The notes beneath the pieces were generated by a model. It was not told where the DNA came from. It worked only from the letters and a program-made list of their open reading frames with translations, and searched no databases. The position numbers and the translations under genes were made by a program. From assembly GCA_013140805.1 (NCBI GenBank), contig JABFRW010000041.1, positions 1 to 34,816 of the forward strand: 34,816 bases of DNA. Direction: 5' to 3'. The stretch comes from Candidatus Eisenbacteria bacterium (GTDB lineage Bacteria; Eisenbacteria; RBG-16-71-46). This document shows positions 22,016 to 29,440 of the stretch, one piece after another (the stretch's first letter is position 1; each line of letters begins with the position of its first letter).

Positions 22016-22326
22016 TTCACGACCTCCTCGGGCGCGAGGTGTCGCAGCAATTGCCGATACAGCGCCTTCGACACCACGCCGTCGAGCTTGTCGGCGGCGA
22101 GCGTCGAGACCTGCTGATCGAGCATCGACTGGAACATCTGCTGAGCGGAGTCCTGCGATTCCTCGCCGAGCGATCCGGTGGCCGAACGCATGGCCTGGAA
22201 CATCTGGTTCATGAACACGCTCTCGAGCTGGTGCGCGAGCTTCTGGACTTCCGCCTTCGCGTCGCGCGTCGGGGTGGCTCCCATTGCGCTCACGCCCGCG
22301 GGTGCAACCGGACCGATCAGGCTCAT
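22012..22326 (-). CDS. flgJ: FlgJ-type rod-binding protein (N-terminal domain only)
   Basis: 104-residue protein matching the rod-binding half of FlgJ: KLAHQLESVFMNQMFQAMRSAT, then DSAQQMFQSMLDQQVSTLAADK and GVVSKALYRQLLRHL. The muramidase domain present in enterobacterial FlgJ is absent, as in many other lineages, so rod penetration of the peptidoglycan needs a separate hydrolase. Overlaps flgI and flgN by 4 nt each. Confidence 0.88.
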   Translation of the reverse strand: MSLIGPVAPAGVSAMGATPTRDAKAEVQKLAHQLESVFMNQMFQAMRSATGSLGEESQDSAQQMFQSMLDQQVSTLAADKLDGVVSKALYRQLLRHLAPEEVVK

Positions 22327-23441
22327 CGCACCACCAGCTCGACGTCGAGCGCGCCGACGGCACGAAGCGCTTCGAAGATCGCCACCAGGTCCTCGGCGGT
22401 CGCGCCCGCGGCGTGCAGACCTGCGACCACGTCCTGAACCCGCGAGCCTTCGTTCACGCGCACCAGGCCCTCGGCCGTCGTGCCCGTTCCTCCGCCGACC
22501 TGCAGCGTGAAATTGCGGTGATGCACCACCGCGGGTCCGATCTGAAGTTCGCCTCCCGCCACCACGGTGCCGTCGCGCGCGGTGACCACCAGGCGCGCGG
22601 GTGTCGCCATCGGGACCGACACCGTGTCGACCGCTGCCAGGAATCGCATGGGTTCCGATGAACGCACCGAGTCTGCACGGAGCGAGATCGAGCCGGGATC
22701 GAGCGGGCGGGCGGTGCCGACACCGAACGTGCGATTGATCGCGCGTGCGATCGCCTCGGCAACCCGTGCGTCGGGACGCACCAGCAGCAGTCGGTCGGCG
22801 ACCAGCGCCTCGACCTCGGGATCCACCTCGATCACGCCGCCATCGCTGACCCGCGCCGAGTTGGAGCGCAGCGCGCCGTAGCTGCGACCGTTGGGCGCGT
22901 CGGGCGACAGCAGCGTCCCCTGGGCACTGGCGATCGCCGGCGAGTCGGGGCCTTCGACGAGCGGGGTCGTCCACAGCACGCCGCCGCGCAGTGAACTCGC
23001 ATCGCCCATCGCGGATACCTGCACGTCGAAGCGCCCGCCGGCGCGCAGCCACGGCGAGACCTCGGCGGTCACCAGGACGGCCGCGACGTTTCGAATGCGA
23101 AGCTGCTCGGCCGGTACTTCGACGCCGAAGCGTCTCAACAGATTGACCACCGAGCGCACCGTCTGGGTGCCGCCCGAAAGTGAGCCCAGGCTGCGGTCTC
23201 CGCTGCCGTCGAGCCCGGTGACGAGCCCGTAGCCCACCAGTCGACGCGGCACGTCGCCGGCGTGGCGCGTGAGGTCGGCGACGCGCGGTGCCGCGCAGGC
23301 AGCACGCGCGACTCCGAGCACCACGAACACCGTGAGCAGCGCGAGTGCGGTCGCGATCACGAAGTGGCGGCCTCGGTGCGAGGGCCGCACTCCGCGTGAG
23401 GCGCGGCGAGATTCGAGCCGGAACGGCATCACGCGGCTCAT
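22323..23441 (-). CDS. flgI: flagellar P-ring protein FlgI
   Basis: 372-residue FlgI. A long basic N-terminus leads to a signal peptide (FVIATALALLTVFVVLGVARAACA). The mature protein begins RVADLTRHAGDVPRRLVGYGLVTGLDGSGD by position and has the conserved SVVNLLRRFGV, VRNVAAVLVTAEVSPWLRAG-like segment, SAMGDASSLRGGVLWTTPL, and the C-terminal VQDVVAGLHAAGATAEDLVAIFEALRAVGAL. It assembles around the rod in the periplasm at the peptidoglycan layer. An in-frame ATG four codons later is an alternative start. 4-nt overlap with flgH and flgJ. Confidence 0.94.
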   Translation of the reverse strand: MSRVMPFRLESRRASRGVRPSHRGRHFVIATALALLTVFVVLGVARAACAAPRVADLTRHAGDVPRRLVGYGLVTGLDGSGDRSLGSLSGGTQTVRSVVNLLRRFGVEVPAEQLRIRNVAAVLVTAEVSPWLRAGGRFDVQVSAMGDASSLRGGVLWTTPLVEGPDSPAIASAQGTLLSPDAPNGRSYGALRSNSARVSDGGVIEVDPEVEALVADRLLLVRPDARVAEAIARAINRTFGVGTARPLDPGSISLRADSVRSSEPMRFLAAVDTVSVPMATPARLVVTARDGTVVAGGELQIGPAVVHHRNFTLQVGGGTGTTAEGLVRVNEGSRVQDVVAGLHAAGATAEDLVAIFEALRAVGALDVELVVR

Positions 23442-24121
23442 GGCCAGATCATCCCGATCAGACCACCGAGCATGCCCTTGCGCGGTCCGATCTTCTTGCC
23501 CTTGAGGGTGATATTCGCTTCGGCGATGCGATCCGACGAGACCAGATTGCGAGCCGAGACGTCTTCTGCGCGCACCAGCCCCGTCAACGTCACTTCCTGG
23601 AGCCGCCCGTCCACCGTGACCTTCTTGTTGCCGGTCACGCGTGCGACGCCATTCGGCTCGACTGACTCGACACGCACCGTGACCACCGCGGTCAGGTCCC
23701 CGCTGCGGCCCGCCTCTCCAACGTCGCGCGAGCTGTTGTCGGCGCCCGAGTTGAGGGTCCCCGCCATGGTGGTGGGATTGCTTCCGGTGTCCATGTTCAG
23801 GCTGAAGCCGTTGCGCATCTCACGCTTGGCGGTCGCCACGGTGGAGAAACGCTCCCGCGCCATGGTGCGTTCGTCGACCACGATGGTGAGCAAGTCGCCA
23901 ACCCGCAGCGGCAGCCGATCTGAAGTCCACGACGCGCGCGCGGGTTTGGCCGGGCGCACGGGAGCAGCGACCGCCGTGTCGGCCGGTGCCGCAGCGTCGG
24001 TCGCCGCTGCACCCGGGTCTTGCGCGAACGCGATGCCGCCGAGCGACATCGATCCCAGCACGGTGACCACCCATACGAACGCGCGGCCCCACCGCATGCG
24101 AACTGCTCGCGATGTGTTCAC
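23438..24121 (-). CDS. flgH: flagellar L-ring protein FlgH, no lipobox
   Basis: 227-residue FlgH. Conserved segments: LRVGDLLTIVVDERTMARERFST, MAGTLNSGADNSS, GRSGDLTAVVTVRVESVEPNGVARVTGNKKV, LTGLVRAEDVSARNLVSSDRIAEANI, and GLIGMIWP at the end. The N-terminus is a signal peptide (VWVVTVLGSMSLGGIAFA, cleavage likely before QDPG). It contains no cysteine, so the lipid anchor of classical FlgH is missing. GTG start chosen because it overlaps the flgA stop (GTGA) and yields a compact signal peptide. Forms the outer-membrane bushing with FlgI. Confidence 0.92.
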   Translation of the reverse strand: MNTSRAVRMRWGRAFVWVVTVLGSMSLGGIAFAQDPGAAATDAAAPADTAVAAPVRPAKPARASWTSDRLPLRVGDLLTIVVDERTMARERFSTVATAKREMRNGFSLNMDTGSNPTTMAGTLNSGADNSSRDVGEAGRSGDLTAVVTVRVESVEPNGVARVTGNKKVTVDGRLQEVTLTGLVRAEDVSARNLVSSDRIAEANITLKGKKIGPRKGMLGGLIGMIWP

Positions 24122-24780
24122 GAATCCTCCTTCGCGATCGCGACTTCGCCGCGTCCGCTCACGGTTCCCATCAGTGTCGAATGATCCACACGAACCCGCA
24201 CTTTCTCGCCCCGCCCGGCGTCCGCGAGCGCGATCCCCGAGCGCTCGATCACCACGCCGGGGCGCGACCACGAAACCCGCACCGCATCTCCGGCGCGGAC
24301 CAGCGCCGGCGGCAACAGCGCCGGTGCCCGCAACGCTTCACCGGCCGAGATCGCGCAGCGCACGGCGCTGCCGAGCTCCGGCGTCAACACCTCGTGCGTC
24401 GGCGGTTCGCCCCACATCAAACGCGATTCGAGCCTTGCATCGCCGTCCTGCAGCACCGAGCCGGGCGACAGCGGTCGCGCCGCCACCCACACGCCGAGCC
24501 GCACACCGGCACGCAGCCGCACCGCACTCGAGCGCCCGTCACGGGCGCGCGCGAGCACCACCCACCAGCCGTCACGCCCTCGTCCCTGCAGGCGAAACGC
24601 CGAGCGGTCGTCGAGTGCCTCGCGCGCCACCGAGTCGGGCCACGCGAGTGCGACGTGCGACACCGGCACGCGCCAGATGTCGGCGATGCGCAGCGCCAGT
24701 CGCGTATCGAGCCCCGCCCCGGGTGACGCGGCGAGCGCGAGCCCGCACACCGCTCTGAGCACTTCAGCGGATGAGGTCAC
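24118..24780 (-). CDS. flgA: P-ring assembly chaperone FlgA
   Basis: 220-residue periplasmic chaperone required for FlgI ring assembly. A short hydrophobic N-terminus (VCGLALAASPGAG) may be a signal peptide. The SAF-like C-terminal half carries GVWVAARPLSPGSVLQDGDARLE, then GSAVRCAISAGEALRAPALLPPALVRAGDAVRV by position, and ends with a beta domain (VRVDHSTLMGTVSGRGE). The N-terminal domain is divergent. Placed between flgG and flgH, its common position. It overlaps flgG by 17 nt. Confidence 0.85.
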   Translation of the reverse strand: MTSSAEVLRAVCGLALAASPGAGLDTRLALRIADIWRVPVSHVALAWPDSVAREALDDRSAFRLQGRGRDGWWVVLARARDGRSSAVRLRAGVRLGVWVAARPLSPGSVLQDGDARLESRLMWGEPPTHEVLTPELGSAVRCAISAGEALRAPALLPPALVRAGDAVRVSWSRPGVVIERSGIALADAGRGEKVRVRVDHSTLMGTVSGRGEVAIAKEDS

Positions 24781-25552
24781 TGGTCGCCTGCATCATGTCC
24801 TCACCCACGCGGATCGCGCGGGCGTTGATCTCGTAGGCGCGCTGCGCCGCGATCATGTCGGTCATCTCCTGCACGATTTCCACGTTGCTCGATTCGAGCG
24901 AGCCCTGAATCACGCGGCCGAATCCTTCGTCCTGAGGCAGCCCTTCGATCGGATCGCCCGAAGCCGGCGTCTGCAGGTACTGGTTCTCGCCGATCGCGAG
25001 CAGCCCGTTGGGATTGAGAAACCGCGCCACCTCGATGCGCCCGACTTCGACGGGATCCGCCGCACCCGGCGTCATCACGCTCACGATTCCGCTCGGTCCG
25101 ATCGAGACCTGCGCCGAGTCGCGCGGCACGTTGATCTCGGGGACGATCGGGTAGCCGCCATTCGTCACCAGGGCACCGCTCTCCGACAGCGACAGATTGC
25201 CGTCGCGCGTGTACGCGGTATTGCCGTCGGGGCGTCTCACCTGCAGGAAACCGTCGCCTTCGATCGACAGGTCGAGCGGCCGGCCGGTCTGTTCGACCGC
25301 GCCCTGACCGTGCTGGCGCAGGATCGCCGCCACCCGCACGCCCTTGCCGACCTGCACCGGACCGACGTTCTCCGCGCCCGGCTGATTGACGATGCGAGTG
25401 CCCTGCAGCGTCTCGTAGAGCATGTCTTCGAAGCTCACGCGGCTGCGTTTGAAGCCGGTGGTGTTCACGTTTGCGAGGTTGTCGGCGATCACGTCGATCA
25501 TGCGCTGCTGCGCGATCATTCCGGTCGCCGAAGTTCGAAGGCTCGAGTTCAT
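24764..25552 (-). CDS. flgG: flagellar distal rod protein FlgG
   Basis: 262-residue FlgG, the usual length. Signatures: MNSSLRTSATGMIAQQ, VIADNLANVNTTGFKRSR, QTGRPLDLSIEGDGFLQV, YTRDGNLSLSESGALVTNGGYPI, and the C-terminal VIQGSLESSNVEIVQEMTDMI then AQRAYEINARAI. The distal rod crosses the periplasm inside the P and L rings. A ribosome binding site (GGAG) lies about 10 nt before the ATG. A 60-nt gap with a palindrome separates it from flgF. Confidence 0.96.
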   Translation of the reverse strand: MNSSLRTSATGMIAQQRMIDVIADNLANVNTTGFKRSRVSFEDMLYETLQGTRIVNQPGAENVGPVQVGKGVRVAAILRQHGQGAVEQTGRPLDLSIEGDGFLQVRRPDGNTAYTRDGNLSLSESGALVTNGGYPIVPEINVPRDSAQVSIGPSGIVSVMTPGAADPVEVGRIEVARFLNPNGLLAIGENQYLQTPASGDPIEGLPQDEGFGRVIQGSLESSNVEIVQEMTDMIAAQRAYEINARAIRVGEDMMQATSDLIR

Positions 25553-25578
25553 GGGTTTGCGCTCCGTCCTTGAGAGCG

Positions 25579-25593
25579 GACGCCCGCGGCGTC
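25579..25593. promoter_or_regulatory. palindrome between flgF and flgG
   Basis: GACGCC-CGC-GGCGTC, a 6-bp perfect stem with 3-nt spacer, in the 60-nt flgF-flgG gap. A near copy is found at 26331-26347 on the other side of flgF. Could be an mRNA hairpin setting stability or a protein site. No T-run, so not a terminator. Confidence 0.5.
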
Positions 25594-25612
25594 TCGCGTT
25601 GTGCTCACCGAC

Positions 25613-26311
25613 CTAGTTCGGCAGGCGTCCGACCTCGTTCGTCACCGTGCCGAGCACGCTGTCCAGCGTGCGCAGCGCATCCACATTGGCCTGATACGCG
25701 CGCTGAATCGCGATCAGGTCGACCATCGACAACATCGGATCAACGTTCGGCTCTTCGACCGCACCCTGACGCACGCGCGTCACTTCGGAGTCCGCGATGC
25801 CGCGCTCGCCGACCGGCACGAAGCGGCCCGCGGCTTCCTTCAGCAATCGCTGCGGTTCGGCGACGGTTTCGCGGCGCAGTTGACCGACGCCGACGCCGTC
25901 CACCCACACGGTACCGTCCACTTCGAGTTCGACTTTCGATCCCTGAATCACGATCGGACCCTCGATGCCGAGCAGCGGATCGCCGTGCACGTCGGTGAGC
26001 CGGCCGAGCGTGTCGAGTCGCATCGAGCCACCCCGCGTGAGCCGCTCGCCATTGGGTGTCCCCACCACGAAGAAACCGGGCCCGTCGAGCGACACGTCGA
26101 GCGGACGCCCGGTCTCGCGAAACGCCCCCTGGTGCAGGTCGAGCGTGCGCACCGGCACCGGGAAGCGCTCACCCGGGCGCCGCTCGGCGCTCAGGTGATC
26201 GCTCTTGAACGAATCGGTGTTCGCGTTCGCCAGGTTGTTCGCCGTCACCTCCTGCAGGCGCAGGTAGAACCCGAGCGAGCGGGCGGTGTTGACGATGCCG
26301 TTCAGTGGCAT
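25613..26311 (-). CDS. flgF: flagellar basal-body rod protein FlgF
   Basis: 232-residue rod protein homologous to FlgG but shorter and lacking its long central domain. Signatures: LRLQEVTANNLANANTDSFKSDH, ETGRPLDVSLDGPGFFVVG, LTRGGSMRLDTLGRLTDVHGDPLLG, and the C-terminal QGAVEEPNVDPMLSMVDLIAIQRAYQANVDAL by position. FlgF forms part of the proximal rod. GGAGG is only 4 nt from the ATG. Assigned FlgF rather than a second FlgG from order (before flgG) and size. Confidence 0.92.
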   Translation of the reverse strand: MPLNGIVNTARSLGFYLRLQEVTANNLANANTDSFKSDHLSAERRPGERFPVPVRTLDLHQGAFRETGRPLDVSLDGPGFFVVGTPNGERLTRGGSMRLDTLGRLTDVHGDPLLGIEGPIVIQGSKVELEVDGTVWVDGVGVGQLRRETVAEPQRLLKEAAGRFVPVGERGIADSEVTRVRQGAVEEPNVDPMLSMVDLIAIQRAYQANVDALRTLDSVLGTVTNEVGRLPN

Positions 26312-26329
26312 GGCTCCTCCGTGAGCAGT

Positions 26330-26348
26330 CGACGCCCTCGCGGCGTCG
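26330..26348. promoter_or_regulatory. palindrome upstream of flgF
   Basis: CGACGCC-CTCGC-GGCGTCG, a 7-bp perfect stem in the 57-nt gap before flgF. Core bases match the palindrome at 25579-25593. Confidence 0.5.
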
Positions 26349-26368
26349 TGAGGCAGATCATCACTGCG

Positions 26369-26908
26369 TCAAGCAATCCATGTGCCTTGAGTGCCTCGCG
26401 CGTCTCGGGTCGCATTGGCTACGACTTGCGCGCGCGTGAGCCGTGGCTCGGGTCGGCGAGCTCCGGTGTGTGCCGGAACTTTGTTCCGGTTTTGCGGAGC
26501 ACTCTTCCGCTTGCGAGGTCGCTCGAGCGTCTGCGTCCACAGCACCATGCGCACGGCGTCCTGAGCCAGCCGCGTGCGGCGCGCGATCGAGGCGACCGAG
26601 TGTCCGTCGCGTACCAGGCGCAGCACACGGTCGCGCGAGACCGTCGAACGAGCCGGTCCGAGCGCGTGAGTGCGACGAATCGATGCGATCAGAGCGAACA
26701 CCAGCACCGCGAGAAGTGCGGCGGCCACCGACGGTGCGATCGCCAGCAGGTCGGCGCCGTTGAGCGACACCGACGCGCCGTGCCAGCGCAGGAATCGCCA
26801 CATGGCCGAAGCCGAGTAGAGCGCCGCCATGACGTGACCGCTCACCAGCCCCGCCGCTGCGAAGATCACCACCGTGCCCGCGAGTGCCGCCAGTAATTGT
26901 CGGTTCAT
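26369..26908 (-). CDS. membrane-anchored protein with HTH-like tail (DUF6115-like)
   Basis: 179-residue protein. Two membrane segments (residues 7-30, AALAGTVVIFAAAGLVSG; and about 52-75, LLAIAPSVAAALLAVLVFALIAS) are followed by a cytoplasmic helix-turn-helix-like stretch, STVSRDRVLRLVRDGHSVASIARRTRLAQDAVRMVLW by position (around residues 88-124). The tail of about 50 residues is rich in Arg and Lys. Small membrane proteins with a sigma-factor-like HTH are found directly after fliA in other diderm flagellar operons (DUF6115). The ATG shares one base with the fliA stop (TGATG), so it is coupled to sigma-28 translation. Its function is not known. Confidence 0.7.
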   Translation of the reverse strand: MNRQLLAALAGTVVIFAAAGLVSGHVMAALYSASAMWRFLRWHGASVSLNGADLLAIAPSVAAALLAVLVFALIASIRRTHALGPARSTVSRDRVLRLVRDGHSVASIARRTRLAQDAVRMVLWTQTLERPRKRKSAPQNRNKVPAHTGARRPEPRLTRAQVVANATRDARGTQGTWIA

Positions 26909-27666
26909 CACGCCGCCTCCCGGATTTCGATTTCCGAGCGCAGCCGCAGCAACGCTCGGGTGCGGATCTGAGAGACCCGCGACTCGGTGATGTGAAGCAC
27001 CGCGCCGATCTCGCGGTGACTCAACCCTTCGTAGTACGACAGCGAGAGCACCAGGCGATCGCGCTCGCTCAAAGAATCGAAGGCCTCGCGCAGGCACGTC
27101 AGCGTTTCGGCGTGCTCGATGCGAGCACCCGGCAGCTCGTTGCGCTCGTCCGCCAGTGTTTCCGACAACGGCGCGCGATTGCCGGCCTCATTGACCGGCG
27201 AGTCGAACGCGAGCATCGGCGCTCCCGGCAAATTGCGACTCCACTTCCAGAACATGTCCAGGTCCACTTCGAGCGCATCCGCCATCTCCTGCGGGTGAGG
27301 TGCCCGGCCGAGCTTCTGTTCGAGCCTGGCGTGCGTGCGCGACAGCAGCGATTGACGCTCGCGCACCGTGCGGGGCACCCAGTCCTGCGCGCGCAGTTCG
27401 TCGACGATCGAGCCGCGGATGCGCGGCATCGCGTAGGTGCTGAATGCCAGTCCCCGAGCGGGTTCGAAGCCTTCGAGCGCCTGGACCAGCCCAACCGTGC
27501 CGGCGCTCAACAGATCGCCGAGTTCGATGTGGCGCGGACTGCGGCGCACGTATTCGTGCGCGGCGCGGTGAACCAGCCCCAGGTAGTGCGCGAGCAGGGC
27601 GCTGCGCGCCGTGAGGTCGTTGTTCCCGCGATAGCGCTGCCACAGCGCGTCGGTGATCGGATTCAT
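26908..27666 (-). CDS. fliA: flagellar sigma factor sigma-28 (FliA)
   Basis: 252-residue FliA/WhiG-type sigma. Region 2: LVHRAAHEYVRRSPRHIELGDLLSAGTVGLVQALEGFEP by position, then FSTYAMPRIRGSIVDELRAQDWVPR, the -10 recognition helix with the family's RIRG and DELR wording. Region 3: LSRTHARLEQKLGRAPHPQEMADAL. Region 4: LSERDRLVLSLSYYEGLSHREIGAVLHITESRVSQIRTRAL by position, the -35 reader. It directs RNA polymerase to late flagellar and stator promoters. ATGA overlap with flhG. No flgM is present in the window. Two matching promoter sites occur at 13024-13087. Confidence 0.95.
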   Translation of the reverse strand: MNPITDALWQRYRGNNDLTARSALLAHYLGLVHRAAHEYVRRSPRHIELGDLLSAGTVGLVQALEGFEPARGLAFSTYAMPRIRGSIVDELRAQDWVPRTVRERQSLLSRTHARLEQKLGRAPHPQEMADALEVDLDMFWKWSRNLPGAPMLAFDSPVNEAGNRAPLSETLADERNELPGARIEHAETLTCLREAFDSLSERDRLVLSLSYYEGLSHREIGAVLHITESRVSQIRTRALLRLRSEIEIREAA

Positions 27667-28481
27667 CGCGACTCTCCCACCGGGGCCGTGAGACCGAGCC
27701 GGGTGGCGAGCGTTTGGGTCGCGATCGCAAGTCCGGGTGGTGCTTCGGCGAGCAGCGCGCCGGGCCGGCGCACCGCACGTCCGAGTGCCGCATGCTCGTG
27801 CACCGCACCGAGCCAGGTGATCGGGTGGCCGAGGAAGCGGCCGACCGCGAGCTCGAGGCGCGCGAACGAATCGCGCGCTTCGTCGTCGTGAGCGACTCGA
27901 TTGACCAGCACGTCGACCGGGAGCCCGGGAAGCTCTCGCACGATCAGCTTGAGCACCACGTAGGCATCGCACAGCGCGGCCGGTTCCGGGATCAGCACCA
28001 GCACGACGCGGTCGGCTCTCACCGCGGCGGCGCGCAACACGTCGTCGGGGCCCGGACCTGCGTCGACCAGCGAGACATCGAACGCGTCGTGAAGGTGCGA
28101 CATGCGCAGCTCGTGCCGCGCACGATCCACCGCCGAGAGCCCGCGCAATGCTTCGGCTCCGCCGGCTCCCGGCAGCAACCACATGTGATCGCGAACCCGC
28201 GTGAGCATCTCCCCCGGCCGCCGCTCGGCAGTCAGGACCGCTTCGAGCGTCACCGGCGTGCGTGCGCCGAGCAGCAGGTGAAGGTGCCCGAACGCATGCC
28301 CCGCGTCCGACACCAGCGTGCGGAGCCCGCGCGCCGCGAGTGTCGCGCCCATCAGTCCGATGAGCGCCGACTGGCCGACGCCACCCTTCCCGCTCGCGAA
28401 CACCACCGTGCGTCCCTGTCGGGTCGCGGTTTCGCGCGCGCCGCCGGACGGCGTTCCGTATTCGACCGCTGCGCGCGTCAC
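27663..28481 (-). CDS. flhG: FlhG/MinD-like ATPase with altered P-loop
   Basis: 272-residue ParA/MinD family protein in the flhF-flhG-fliA position, where FlhG controls flagellar number with FlhF. The deviant Walker A is SGKGGVGQSAL (residues 30-40): the signature Lys of KGG is kept, but the canonical P-loop Lys (KGGVGKT/S) is Gln at residue 37. The usual DADLGxxN becomes DAGHAFGH (residues 59-66), removing the second Asp and the Asn. The Walker B strand keeps its Asp (VSLVDAGPGPDD). The C-terminal part keeps the VLVLIPEPAALCDAYVVLKLI and DVLVNRV segments of FlhG. Likely reduced or absent ATPase activity. Overlaps flhF and fliA by 4 nt each. Confidence 0.88.
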   Translation of the reverse strand: MTRAAVEYGTPSGGARETATRQGRTVVFASGKGGVGQSALIGLMGATLAARGLRTLVSDAGHAFGHLHLLLGARTPVTLEAVLTAERRPGEMLTRVRDHMWLLPGAGGAEALRGLSAVDRARHELRMSHLHDAFDVSLVDAGPGPDDVLRAAAVRADRVVLVLIPEPAALCDAYVVLKLIVRELPGLPVDVLVNRVAHDDEARDSFARLELAVGRFLGHPITWLGAVHEHAALGRAVRRPGALLAEAPPGLAIATQTLATRLGLTAPVGESR

Positions 28482-29440
28482 GACACCAGCTCCAGTCTCG
28501 CCGCCGAAGCCGAACGATCTCCGCTCGGCGCGGTCGCGCCGCGCGGGGATCGCGCGTCGCGCATCGCCCCTTCGAGCCCCATTGCACGCAGATCCGAAGG
28601 GATCTCCTGCCCATCTCCGTACCAGCGGACCGGCAGCGCCAGCGATTCGGCCAGCTCGAACGCGATCCGATCGTTCGGATGCTCATCGAGCTTGGTCGGC
28701 AACACGTGCGTTGCGCCCAGGTCGCGCACCCGTTCGAGCGCCACCGCCGCCGCCGCGCGCGAAAGGCCCGCGGGAATCACGGCGTGCGTCTCGAGTGGAT
28801 ACAGCACGTGCAACAAGCCGCGCAGCGTGTCGTGATCCTCGCGCCGGCGCGGTCCGCGTCCCGGCGTGTCGACCAGCACCACATCGCAACGGCGCAGGTG
28901 CTTGAGCGCGCGCGGAACGTCCTCCGCGCGATGCGCGAACTCGACCGGCGTGCGCGCCAGCGCGCCCAGCGAGCGCAGCTCCTCGACCGCGCCCGCCCGG
29001 AAGGTGTCGAGCCCGAGCACGCCGACCACCAGTCCGCCCAGCACGTCCGGGTGACTCGCCAGCTTGGCGAGCGTGGTGGTCTTGCCGCCACCGGTCGGGC
29101 CGACCAGCGCGATGACGGGCGGGAACTCGTCGCGACGCGCGGCGAGCGCGAGCGGTGACAGCGTCCGCGCCGCGAGTGACGCGCGTGCGATGTGCGAGAG
29201 CCGGGGCGAGTCGGCCGTGCGTGACTCGCCGGCGCCCGGCGTGACCGCGCGCGGCGGGCCGATGCGCTTCACTCCGGCGCGCGGTGCGAACGCATGGGGA
29301 TCGCCCGGTCGCACGGCAGTCAGCGCGAGTTCGCGCCCTTCGCGCCCGACCGACAGCACGATGGCGTCAGGCCCCAGTGCTGCGCGCGCGCGCGCGAGCA
29401 GGGTGTGGAGTTCGGGTCCGGTAAAGGTCTCAGGCGGCAC
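28478..29440 (-). CDS. flhF: flagellar SRP-like GTPase FlhF
   Basis: 320-residue SRP-family GTPase that sets flagellar position. A shortened N-terminal B domain (residues 1-60, ELHTLLARARAALGPDAIVLS) is followed by the NG domain. G1 is ALVGPTGGGKTTTLAKLA, then GVLGLDTFRAGAVEELRSLG, G3 is VVLVDTPGRG, the HAVIPAGLSR segment follows, and G4 is LPTKLDE. The usual long acidic linker is short. GTG start chosen because GGGAG lies 7 nt upstream; an ATG 21 nt earlier is possible. Overlaps flhA by 11 nt. Confidence 0.92.
   Translation of the reverse strand: MPPETFTGPELHTLLARARAALGPDAIVLSVGREGRELALTAVRPGDPHAFAPRAGVKRIGPPRAVTPGAGESRTADSPRLSHIARASLAARTLSPLALAARRDEFPPVIALVGPTGGGKTTTLAKLASHPDVLGGLVVGVLGLDTFRAGAVEELRSLGALARTPVEFAHRAEDVPRALKHLRRCDVVLVDTPGRGPRRREDHDTLRGLLHVLYPLETHAVIPAGLSRAAAAVALERVRDLGATHVLPTKLDEHPNDRIAFELAESLALPVRWYGDGQEIPSDLRAMGLEGAMRDARSPRGATAPSGDRSASAARLELVS

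Noticed and set aside
26312-26368. Sigma-54 or sigma-28 promoter before flgF
   Set aside because: No GG/GC pair at sigma-54 spacing and no TCAA-N15-GCCGA; only the palindrome stands out.
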